This document shows, in pieces, positions 26,339 to 34,139 of a stretch of DNA of 64,000 bases. Numbering within the stretch: position 1 is the stretch's first letter; each line of letters starts with the position of its first letter. A program made the position numbers and the translations under genes. This DNA comes from Fuerstiella sp. (GTDB lineage: Bacteria > Planctomycetota > Planctomycetia > Planctomycetales > Planctomycetaceae). Under the pieces are notes generated by a model. It made no database searches. It worked only from the letters and a program-made list of their open reading frames with translations, and was not told the origin of the DNA. The stretch is from positions 1-64,000 of the forward strand of contig JAKVAZ010000001.1 in the NCBI GenBank assembly GCA_022447225.1. Reading direction: 5' to 3'.

Positions 26339-28003
26339 ATGCTGCACAGCAACTGTACTCGCATCTGCCTGACACTGCCGATGATCGCAGTTGTTTTGTT
26401 CCCGGCCGCAACCAGGGCGGCCGAAGGTCGGGTGGCCATCCGGATTGTCGACGAGCAGGGCAATCTCACTCCCGCACGAGCGTGGGTCAAAGTGGGTGAC
26501 AGACGCCTGTACGAACCGTCCGATCCCGATACGGCCACACCCTACCCAGGCGACGGCAGTTTCAGCTGTGACGGATCATTTACCATGCAGGTCCCGGCCG
26601 GTCCGGCCGTGGTGCATGTGGAAAAGGGCAAAGAATTCCAGCCGCAGGATGTGGACGTGGTGGTTTCACAGGATGAGACCGTCACGAAGACCATTCAGAT
26701 CGGCCGCTGGATTGATATGCCGGCAAAAGGATGGTACTCGGCCGATCTGCACGTGCATCTTGGATTCGACAACCCGCGGGTCCTGAAACAGCTGTCACTG
26801 GCCGACGACGTTCACCTGATTCCTTCGTTCACGTACTGGCTGCGCGGACAGGGAGAACCCTGGCACGAAGCCTGGCCCGACAAATCGTTCACCGCGCCGA
26901 TCGAGGTTGACAGTCATCACCTGATCACACGCAACAACATGGAGATCGAACGGATCACCCACAAAGCCGATCCGGGAGCCACCATCGGAGCCACCTTTCT
27001 TTACAATCTGAATCACCCCGTTACCGCAAAACGAAACGGCGAACATTTTCCAACCGACGCAGAACTGTGTCGTGTGGCCCGCCGCCACTCCCCGCAGGCC
27101 GTGTTCGACAGTGACAAACCTTCCTGGGCAGAAACGGTGGTGGGAGCAGCACTGGGCATGCTCGACACCATTCAGGTGTGCCACAACCATTACAATCGTC
27201 GCAGAACCGTTCCCGGAGGCTGGGGCATGATCGGACCTCTGGCCACCGGTGAATCCAATGCGGCTGTGGGCGATGGCCTTTTTCATCGCACCAACGCACT
27301 CTACTATCGTTTTCTGAACTGTGGTTTCAGACTGGGAGTCTCCGGAGGATCCGCGGTGGGAGTCATGGGCGTGCCAACCGGGTACAACCTGGTTTATGCA
27401 AAAATCGATGGACCACTGACCTCCGACAAAATGTGGACCGCAATTCGCACCGGCCGGACGTTTGCCACCACCGGCCCCATGCTGACTCTGAATGCCAATC
27501 ACAGCACGATTGGCGACACGATTGCCGTCAATTCAAATCAGTCCCCGCAAATTTCGGTCCGGACCACCGTGCAATCCCGGGAACGGCTGGAATCTCTGCA
27601 GATCATTCACAACGGACGCACAGTGGCCTCCCGCAGCCTGCAGAACACGGAACCCCGGCCGGGTGCAGAACAATTCGTGGTGGAAAACACCCTGGAATTC
27701 ACTCTGTCGGCACAACACAGTGGCTGGGTGGCGTCCCGCGCTCTGTACCGAACTCCGCACGGACTGCTTCGGCAGGCACATACGAGTCCGATCTACATTT
27801 CTGTTGATAACAAACCCACCGCATCAGCTGAAGATGCCCGATACATGCTTCGCTGGATCGATCGACTCGCCGAAATTGCCAATTCTCACTCGGATCATTT
27901 TCCCGATGATGACGCACGACAGTCGGTGCTGTCGGTTTATTCCGAAGCTCGTTCACGATACGAACACATCATTGACACCGCACTCAACAACAACGGCGGC
28001 TGA
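26339..28003 (+). CDS. CehA/McbA family metallohydrolase (PHP-type), exported
   Basis: A 554-residue protein with a signal peptide (cleavage probably near ATRAA-EG). Residues 30-125 look like a carboxypeptidase-regulatory/transthyretin-like beta domain (VAIRIVDEQGNLTPARAWV). The PHP-type metallohydrolase domain begins at GWYSADLHVHLGF and continues through IPSFTYWLRGQG, NLNHPVTAK, and LGVSGGSAVGVMGVP to AIRTGRTFATTGPML. CehA and McbA were described as carbaryl hydrolases, but most members, including planctomycete ones, have unknown substrates. The gene follows the PSD1/DUF1501 pair on the same strand after a 179-base gap and may belong to the same exported module. Confidence 0.85.
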   Translation: MLHSNCTRICLTLPMIAVVLFPAATRAAEGRVAIRIVDEQGNLTPARAWVKVGDRRLYEPSDPDTATPYPGDGSFSCDGSFTMQVPAGPAVVHVEKGKEFQPQDVDVVVSQDETVTKTIQIGRWIDMPAKGWYSADLHVHLGFDNPRVLKQLSLADDVHLIPSFTYWLRGQGEPWHEAWPDKSFTAPIEVDSHHLITRNNMEIERITHKADPGATIGATFLYNLNHPVTAKRNGEHFPTDAELCRVARRHSPQAVFDSDKPSWAETVVGAALGMLDTIQVCHNHYNRRRTVPGGWGMIGPLATGESNAAVGDGLFHRTNALYYRFLNCGFRLGVSGGSAVGVMGVPTGYNLVYAKIDGPLTSDKMWTAIRTGRTFATTGPMLTLNANHSTIGDTIAVNSNQSPQISVRTTVQSRERLESLQIIHNGRTVASRSLQNTEPRPGAEQFVVENTLEFTLSAQHSGWVASRALYRTPHGLLRQAHTSPIYISVDNKPTASAEDARYMLRWIDRLAEIANSHSDHFPDDDARQSVLSVYSEARSRYEHIIDTALNNNGG

Positions 28004-28173
28004 TCCTCCGGGGGGCAGCATTCGATTTCAAATTCAGACGTGCTGGTGATCATCGTCGGTTCGCAGGCCCGTGTAAGTTCCGCTGCGAATTCCACTGCCG
28101 CTGCTCCCGGTGGAAACTCCCGGCCGTATGTTGGGTCTGGAAAACTCCCGAATGGAGACGCAAAACGGCGAGA

Positions 28174-29583
28174 TCAACGAGTGAACACAAAAAGCTGCGG
28201 CAGGAGGATCCGGTCCGGTGCACATTCGTCGTAAAGGATCGCCATCTGCCGGTTCGAGTTCACCAGGGAATCGGCGGCACCGCGGTGTAAGGAACTGAAC
28301 AGTAAATGGCACCGGGCGGTTTGCGGCTTGTCATCAATTTTAAACTGAACGTCGATGCGGTATTCCATCCGGTCACTGCTGTAATTCCCCGTGGGAGCAA
28401 ACCCAGTGATCTGTCCGTAGACCAAAGTGCCAAGTTCGAGCAACCGTCGGGCCCGACGAGGGCGACTGACATGCCGCACAAACGCGAAGCCGCTGATCGC
28501 ACTGACAATGCCCATAAACACAACCGCGGATACGACAGGAGAAACCGCCAGTTCCCCCACCACCAGCCCGGCTGCCAATACGGAAAACAAAACGTACAGG
28601 ACCAGGCGAAACGCATGCACGGCGGTCAGCTTCTTCCATTCCCGCTCAAGTTGGCGGGGCGGCGATTGTGACAGCACAGACCGGTAACTCTCAGCAGAAA
28701 AAGCCGCCTTCCCGAACGGAAAACGTTGAACCGTTTTTTCCAGGTCAATGCCACTGTGTTCCGGTTCACTCGACGTGGACTGTTCGACGCTGAAGATGTC
28801 TGCGAAGACCAGCAGCCCTGCCAGCAGTCCGTTAAATTCGCGAACAGAAAAGACTTTCCCCTGGCGGTACAGCAGGACATGACCGCCATTTGCTCTCAAG
28901 GTCCAGGCAGGGTAACGATCCCCGTACGAAACATGGGCCAGCCACTGCTTAACCGAAACCCACACTTCCGGCGGGAGACGGTCGTCGGTTGCCGGATCGA
29001 TGTCATAAAGATTTTCAAATTTACGACAGTCTGCAGGCTGCAGGGTGAGCCTAAGCAGCCGGCCCGCCACACGCAGTGGATTGCTGACGGGGTTCAACTC
29101 AAACACGGGCAGCACAAGTCCGCGATTCTGAACAAGGCACACGGTTGACGAACGATATTCCCCTGAGTCATCTCCGCTTCCGCGGCGAACGACTTCCGTG
29201 ACATCTGCAAAATAGAGTGTCGTCCCCTCACGGATGACATATTTTGCCAACGGGTCGATCTGCGAAAGGCCTGCAGCAAACAAACCCTGGATTTGTTCGC
29301 AGAACCACTGGTTTTCTTCAGACGTCAGGCGGAGACATCCGATGGACTCCAGCCCCGTTTGTCGCTCTGCGATGCCTCGCCGGTGCAGTTCGCAGCCCAA
29401 AAACCCCAGGCAGAAAACCCCGGCGGCAGTAACAAGCCACCACACACCCTCAATCGGCAGCCGGATCCCCCAGAGCTGACGGCTCAGCAGAGCCAACAGG
29501 TAGATCACAAAAACGCAGAAAGCACCAAGCACGCCGAATCCAGCTGACTGGTACATGCCACCTTCATGAATCAATCGTTTCAT
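28174..29583 (-). CDS. Membrane protein of unknown function
   Basis: A 469-residue protein with two hydrophobic pairs: about residues 14-35 and 47-64 near the N-terminus, and 322-342 and 346-366 in the C-terminal third. The region between (70-310) is soluble, and the C-terminal part after 375 (RRLLELGTLVYGQITGF... then RMEYRIDVQFKI) resembles the beta-rich extramembrane part of DUF3592-like proteins, with phrases such as ILYDECAPDRILLPQ. I cannot assign a function. The ATG at 29581-29583 has GGAG eight bases upstream, an unusually good binding site here. The gene converges on the CehA/McbA gene with 170 bases between them, which hold nothing notable. Confidence 0.75.
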   Translation of the reverse strand: MKRLIHEGGMYQSAGFGVLGAFCVFVIYLLALLSRQLWGIRLPIEGVWWLVTAAGVFCLGFLGCELHRRGIAERQTGLESIGCLRLTSEENQWFCEQIQGLFAAGLSQIDPLAKYVIREGTTLYFADVTEVVRRGSGDDSGEYRSSTVCLVQNRGLVLPVFELNPVSNPLRVAGRLLRLTLQPADCRKFENLYDIDPATDDRLPPEVWVSVKQWLAHVSYGDRYPAWTLRANGGHVLLYRQGKVFSVREFNGLLAGLLVFADIFSVEQSTSSEPEHSGIDLEKTVQRFPFGKAAFSAESYRSVLSQSPPRQLEREWKKLTAVHAFRLVLYVLFSVLAAGLVVGELAVSPVVSAVVFMGIVSAISGFAFVRHVSRPRRARRLLELGTLVYGQITGFAPTGNYSSDRMEYRIDVQFKIDDKPQTARCHLLFSSLHRGAADSLVNSNRQMAILYDECAPDRILLPQLFVFTR

Positions 29584-29948
29584 GACGACACTCCTTCAGA
29601 CGCGATGTTCGGGTGCTGACGAGGCGTTCAGACGGCACTCTAACCGGATCTCCGGACTATGCAATTTAGAGAACCGTGGGTGCACTCCACAGATTCATTG
29701 ACCAGCCGTTACGACTGCACACCGCTCACCCGCTGCGACTTTTGTGGGTGACGTAAAAATATCAGACGAGTCTGGCGCTCGTGGCGTGTCGAAGCTCCCG
29801 CTTCGACCGCCGGTCCGGGACCGTCCGGCGTCCGTGATCAGACTCAAACCCGATCGGCCTCTGTGAGCAGACGAACGACGTCACGCATGCAGGCCCGGCT
29901 GTCGCGGCTCCGCCACGCGACCCCCAGGCTTCCGCGACGGACGAAGTC
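29584..29948. repeat. Intergenic interval with dense inverted repeats (REP-like)
   Basis: Several GC-rich palindromes crowd the second half of this 365-base interval: GTCGAAGC-TCCC-GCTTCGAC (29788-29807), CGCCGG..CCGGCG just after it, and a GTCGCG..CGCGAC hairpin near 29897-29917 whose loop repeats GCGG/CCGC. No gene is visible. The clustering recalls REP or BIME-type intergenic elements, but only one locus is in view, so repetition in the genome cannot be judged. The interval separates the membrane protein gene from the 3' end of the frameshifted SUMF1 gene. Confidence 0.4.
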
Positions 29949-31270
29949 TCACCGGCCTCCGGCCACGGACGGACTCAGGCACAGGCGGAAGCCTAGGCGG
30001 TTGTTGCGTCGGTCCGGCGTGTACCTGATGCGGAGCGCCGAGCGGCAAAGCCTGGCATTGTCGTTCCAGCTACCGCCCCGGCTCATCCGGTTCGAGCCTG
30101 ACGAAGGGCCTGTACGATCCGTGACTACTCCTCCCCCATATTCTTCTGAATACCAGTCTGAGCACCACTCCCATACATTCCCATGCATATCGAAAAGACC
30201 TTTGTCATTCGGATACAGAACGCCCACGGGATGCACCTGACATCCACTATTCTCATCGTACCACGCATATCCAGACAGCAGAGCTTCAGGATTGCCAAAG
30301 TGATAACGAGTTTCTGAACCGGCACGACACGAATACTCCCATTCAGACTCCGTCGGTAATCGGTAACCACTCAGCTCCCAAAAATTATCTCGAGCACGCA
30401 CACCCTCTCCGTACTCGCCCTCTGTATTGGGGTCATAACACCACTGAGACTCCGTAATCCCTTCCTGCTCACTTAGCCAGTTGCAGTAATGCGCTGCCTC
30501 ATACCAATCCACTTCCACCACCGGTGAGTCATCGCTGCTATCACCGGTCAATTCACGTTCATCCCGCAAGCCCACATCACTGATGAACGTGAGCCACTGG
30601 GATACCGTCACTTCTTTCGTACAAATCGCATAGTGACCGTCAAGCACGCGACGATGCAACATTTCATTATCTGAACGATTGGCTTCCGTTTCCGGAGAAC
30701 CCATCTGAAATTCCCCACCTTCAAGTACGGAAAACGTCTGCCCCTGACTGTTGATAAACCACTCGCGGACATTGTCGTCGGCAGAAAAAAACTGTGCGGC
30801 CGGCTGAGCAAGATCCGCATCAATCACAGCCAGCTGTTCCGACGCTCCCCAACGACGAAGCAACCATTCAGCCGACCCGTGAAGGCCCGCATCCGGATCG
30901 TTCCGGTAAGCATCCAGAAGTTGCTCAATCAACACCTGACGGTCTGAATCGGGTAAGTCAAACTGCCCCAGACAAAGCAGCAAAGCACGACGGATACTCA
31001 CATCCGATTCCTGTTCGTAGCGGGAAATGATCGTTTCCGCACTCACGCCGGACGGACCAAGCCGATCGATAATGTCGCTGCGAACTGTCGGATCCGGACT
31101 GTGCCTCAGTAACGGCCAAACAGAATCCGCTTTACCGTCTTTCAGCAGTTGAATCGCGGCATCAGCTTCCAACTGCTCAACGGTTCAATCTTCTCTTCCT
31201 TGACGGGTTCACCCTCGCCACAACCAACCCAGCCAACACAAAGCAGCACCACTAAAAATCGGTTTCGCAT
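29949..31270 (-). pseudogene. Lipoprotein-HEAT-SUMF1 gene interrupted by a frameshift
   Basis: The main frame (29949-31172, TTG start) encodes 407 residues. Residues 1-125 are HEAT-like helical repeats (VWPLLRHSPDPTVRSDIIDR; SIRRALLLCLGQFDLP). From about 150 a SUMF1 domain follows (LEGGEFQMGSPE, YRLPTESEWEYSCRAG, GLFDMHGNVWEWCSDWY, RGGSWNDNARLCRSALR). The first active-site Cys of true FGE is Asp here, so it cannot be a formylglycine-generating enzyme. Directly upstream, in another frame, an ATG at 31268-31270 begins an export signal (MRNRFLVVLLCVGWVGCGEG) that runs into EEKIEP and then a stop at 31142; the main frame reads VEQLEADAA from the same place. A one-base loss near 31185-31200 would join the two. 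Either the gene is broken, or the sequence has an error, or translation begins at the TTG without a signal. Confidence 0.7.
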
Positions 31271-31503
31271 TTCTTAAATACCTCAAACAATGTTTGTCGT
31301 GGTGGCTCGCTTTCTGAGAACCTCAGCCTCACGCACACGGAGCGATCGCGCCCAACCGGCAGCCCCAAAGACCACTCCTCATCTCTCACGCCCGTTGTTC
31401 AGCAAATTGACAACCCGTCCTGCTTCGGCAAGTCGAACAGTCTAATGACCAACCACAGCCTGATCGTTGTTTGTTTTTTCTGATTTTCACAGAACTAACG
31501 GAT

Positions 31504-32166
31504 TCACCCGGCGATTTCATGGACGTTGAAGCGTTTCGCCGTAAAGCAGCGAGTCCCGTCTTCCGTGATTCCTGCGTCCAGTACTTTGGCAATATGCGGA
31601 TGATCCATCATGGCCAGAGCCTGACGTTCGGCTTCAAACCGAGCGATCATCTGCTTGCTGTCCATCCCCGATTTGACCAGCTTCAAAGCCACCCGTCGTT
31701 TAACGGGTTCCAGCTGATCGGACATCCAAACTTCACCCATCCCGCCTTCACCCAGCTTTTGCAGCAGCTTGTACGGGCCAATCCGTTGAGACGGCTGATA
31801 ACCGCCTGCAACAGCCCCTGACGCTGCCGCCTGGGCCGGCCGGGCAGCGGAGGAGGAATTCGGCTCAATCGTGGGCAGATCTGCGGGAGAAAACAGCGAA
31901 TCCTGAATCTCAGCAAACGCTTTGCCAAACCGCGGCTGGTAATCAGCCGGAGTCACGTCATCGCCCGCAGCTCGCCGGTGATGAATGTCCAGATCGATCA
32001 GAGCTTTGAGCAGTTCGTGGTTGTTGTCGCCCGGCAGTGATTCCTGAAAGTCCTCGATCTTTGCGGACGGATCGGTTTTGAGGGCCGCTTCAAAACGATC
32101 GCAAATCGCATCAATCTGCTGCTGCAGAGAGCCAGGTGAATTGGCAGAGGCGTCGGGATCAGGCAT
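31504..32166 (-). pseudogene. Hanks-type Ser/Thr protein kinase, truncated after the N-lobe
   Basis: The 220-residue frame starts with a helical region typical of planctomycete kinases (to about residue 95) and a Pro/Ala linker. The kinase N-lobe then reads [20 protein letters not shown] (P-loop 139-147), VALKLVK (Lys162) and [28 protein letters not shown]. After residue about 205 the similarity ends abruptly: the usual hinge sequence is replaced by [16 protein letters not shown] and a stop. The catalytic HRD and DFG motifs are missing, so it cannot phosphorylate. It lies 233 bases upstream of the frameshifted SUMF1 gene on the same strand; kinases and SUMF1 proteins often sit together in this phylum, so the pair is probably a decayed locus. 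Confidence 0.75.
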
Positions 32167-32560
32167 CGGTGATTCCCCGGCAGGGGCGCAATGAATGTGG
32201 CTGCGGTATCAACAGTTTCAGAGACTTACCATCAGCATAACCCCGCGGTCCGGACAATTCATCCTGCAAATTGAGTGCCGCGGTGGCTGGTTGACATAGT
32301 ACCGGCAAACAACATCACAGCCTCACCGACGGGGCAATGTTCGAGTGAGTTGAAACGAGCGGTGCGACTTGAAAGTAATCATACCGACCGTACCATGAGG
32401 CTCCGCCTGGATTTCGGACTGTCGGGTCAACCGGGTGACTTCCTACCGGTCACACCTCGGGACGATGGGCACGTTGGCGGTGCGCACTTTTTTATATGTC
32501 CAATCGTGAAACTTTTCCTGCGGACTTTCGACCTTCATCATCACATCCCCGGAGCACACT
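32167..32560 (+). promoter_or_regulatory. Upstream region of the methylamine operon with a weak candidate promoter
   Basis: This 394-base interval separates the kinase fragment (minus) from mgsA (plus) and must carry the promoter of the eight-gene operon. The best match to a sigma70 promoter is TTGAAA (32370-32375), 16 bases, TACCAT (32392-32397). A perfect TTGACA also occurs at about 32288 but has no good -10. No regulator gene is next to the operon. The ribosome binding site of mgsA is GGAG, six bases before its GTG. Confidence 0.3.
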
Positions 32561-33457
32561 GTGTGTGGAATTGTCGGCCTGCTGCTGAAGAACCGTGAAT
32601 TGCGGGAAAGTCTGGGCCAACTGGTTACACCCATGCTTGACTGCATGAGCACGCGTGGCCCGGATTCGGCAGGTCTGGCAGTGTTTCACCCGCTGCCGAA
32701 CCCGGAACAGACTCGGTTCGGTTTGTTTTCATCGTGTGCTGATTTCGACTGGCCGTCGTTTCATGACGGATTTGAACGTGACACTCAAAGTACCGGATCG
32801 ATCCGTTTCACCAAAAAACACGCGGCACAGGTTTCGTCGATTGACGTCGACACCTTCAAACAGTGGTTGAGTTCTTCTCACCCGGAGGTGGATTTAATTT
32901 CCACCGGCCATGCAATTGAAATGTACAAGGACGAGGGGACTCCAAGTGAAATTGCTGCGCGATACAACTTCCCCCAACTGACAGGCACGCATGCTGTCGG
33001 GCACACGCGAATGGCCACCGAATCGGCCGTTTCTCCGGCACACGCTCACCCCTACACGGCCGGTCAGGATTTCTGTCTGGTACACAACGGGTCGCTTTCC
33101 AACCCGTACAGCATTCGTCGCAGGCTGGAAAGCCGCGGGATTGAATTTGAAACGGACAACGATACCGAAGCAGGCTGCCGGTTTCTGGAGTGGCGAATGC
33201 GCGAAGGCGACACTCTCGAACAGGCCATTGAAACCTCGATGACAGAACTCGACGGGTTTTTCACCTTTCTGATGGCCACGGCCGATCGAATGGTTCTGGT
33301 GCGCGACGCGTTTGCCTGTAAACCGGCCGTCGTCGCCGAAACCGACGGTTACATTGCAGTGGCCTCTGAATTTCGCGCGCTGGCGCATCTTCCTGATATC
33401 AAACAGGCCGACGTTTTCGAACCGGCCCCGGAACAAATCTACTCATGGACTCTGTGA
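32561..33457 (+). CDS. mgsA: N-methylglutamate synthase subunit A (GlxB-like class II amidotransferase domain)
   Basis: A 298-residue protein resembling the amidotransferase part of glutamate synthase as a separate subunit (GlxB/MgsA). The GTG start at 32561 is followed by Cys2, the N-terminal nucleophile of class II amidotransferases (MCGIVGLLLK), with STRGPDSAG, GTHAVGHTRMATESAVSP, HAHPY and VHNGSLSNP as the other pocket motifs. In the N-methylglutamate pathway, MgsA-C move the methylamino group of gamma-glutamylmethylamide to 2-oxoglutarate, giving N-methylglutamate. Without the neighbouring gmaS and mgd genes this could be any GlxB; with them the assignment is strong. It overlaps mgsB by 13 bases. 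Confidence 0.85.
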   Translation: MCGIVGLLLKNRELRESLGQLVTPMLDCMSTRGPDSAGLAVFHPLPNPEQTRFGLFSSCADFDWPSFHDGFERDTQSTGSIRFTKKHAAQVSSIDVDTFKQWLSSSHPEVDLISTGHAIEMYKDEGTPSEIAARYNFPQLTGTHAVGHTRMATESAVSPAHAHPYTAGQDFCLVHNGSLSNPYSIRRRLESRGIEFETDNDTEAGCRFLEWRMREGDTLEQAIETSMTELDGFFTFLMATADRMVLVRDAFACKPAVVAETDGYIAVASEFRALAHLPDIKQADVFEPAPEQIYSWTL

Positions 33458-34137
33458 CGCAGCTGGATCTGTCAAAGCTGAATGTCCGTCAGGTCAATCA
33501 GATTCTGCACCACGAACTTCCCGACAGCGGAACACAGCGTGTTGAGATTCTGAATCCCGGCGGTCTGCACAGTATTGCGGCCGGACTGGACCGCGAGATC
33601 ACAGTCGACCTGCTGGGGCATGCCGGGTACTTCATCGGCGGAATGAACAAGCTGGCCACGGTCACCATCCACGGCAACGTGGGCTGGAGCGTGGCAGAAA
33701 ACATCATGTCAGGCACTGTGCGTGTGAAAGGTCATGCGTCAGAATCAGCCGGAGCATCAGGTCACGGAGGCCTCGTCGTGATCGAAGGAGATGCGTCTTC
33801 ACGGTGTGGCATTTCCATGAAAGGCTGCGACATCGTGGTGGGAGGCAGCGTCGGACATTTTTCGGCTTTCATGGCCCAGGCCGGGACACTGGTTGTTTGT
33901 GGCGACGCCGGGCCCAATATCGGTGATTCCCTGTACGAAGCAACAATCTACGTCCGCGGCAAAATTCACAGTCTGGGTGCGGATGCTCAGGAAGAAGAAA
34001 TGCAGGCGGAAGATTTTGAGCAAGTGGATCATCTGCTCACGGCGGCCGAAATTGATTGTGATTCCAAAAATTTCAGGCGTGTCGCCTCAGCTCGCAGTCT
34101 GTATCACTGGAATGCAGATGCACATCAGGAGTATTGA
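33445..34137 (+). CDS. mgsB: N-methylglutamate synthase subunit B (GlxC-like, glutamate synthase C-terminal beta-helix domain)
   Basis: A 230-residue protein corresponding to the GXGXG beta-helix domain at the C-terminus of glutamate synthase alpha subunits, here a free subunit (GlxC/MgsB). The repeating Gly-rich turns are obvious: DLLGHAGYFIGGMNK, VTIHGNVGWSVAENI, VRVKGHASESAGASG, LVVIEGDASSRCGISMKG, VVGGSVGHFSAFMAQ. In glutamate synthase this domain bridges the amidotransferase and FMN domains. The ATG at 33445 lies inside the last codons of mgsA, and its stop lies next to the start of mgsC, so all three are translationally coupled. Paired with mgsA and mgsC it should form N-methylglutamate synthase. 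Confidence 0.85.
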   Translation: MDSVTQLDLSKLNVRQVNQILHHELPDSGTQRVEILNPGGLHSIAAGLDREITVDLLGHAGYFIGGMNKLATVTIHGNVGWSVAENIMSGTVRVKGHASESAGASGHGGLVVIEGDASSRCGISMKGCDIVVGGSVGHFSAFMAQAGTLVVCGDAGPNIGDSLYEATIYVRGKIHSLGADAQEEEMQAEDFEQVDHLLTAAEIDCDSKNFRRVASARSLYHWNADAHQEY

Positions 34138-34139
34138 GT

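Noticed and set aside
29949-31172. Second formylglycine-generating enzyme
   Set aside because: The first active-site cysteine is Asp (RGGSWNDNARLC), so the oxidase chemistry is not possible.
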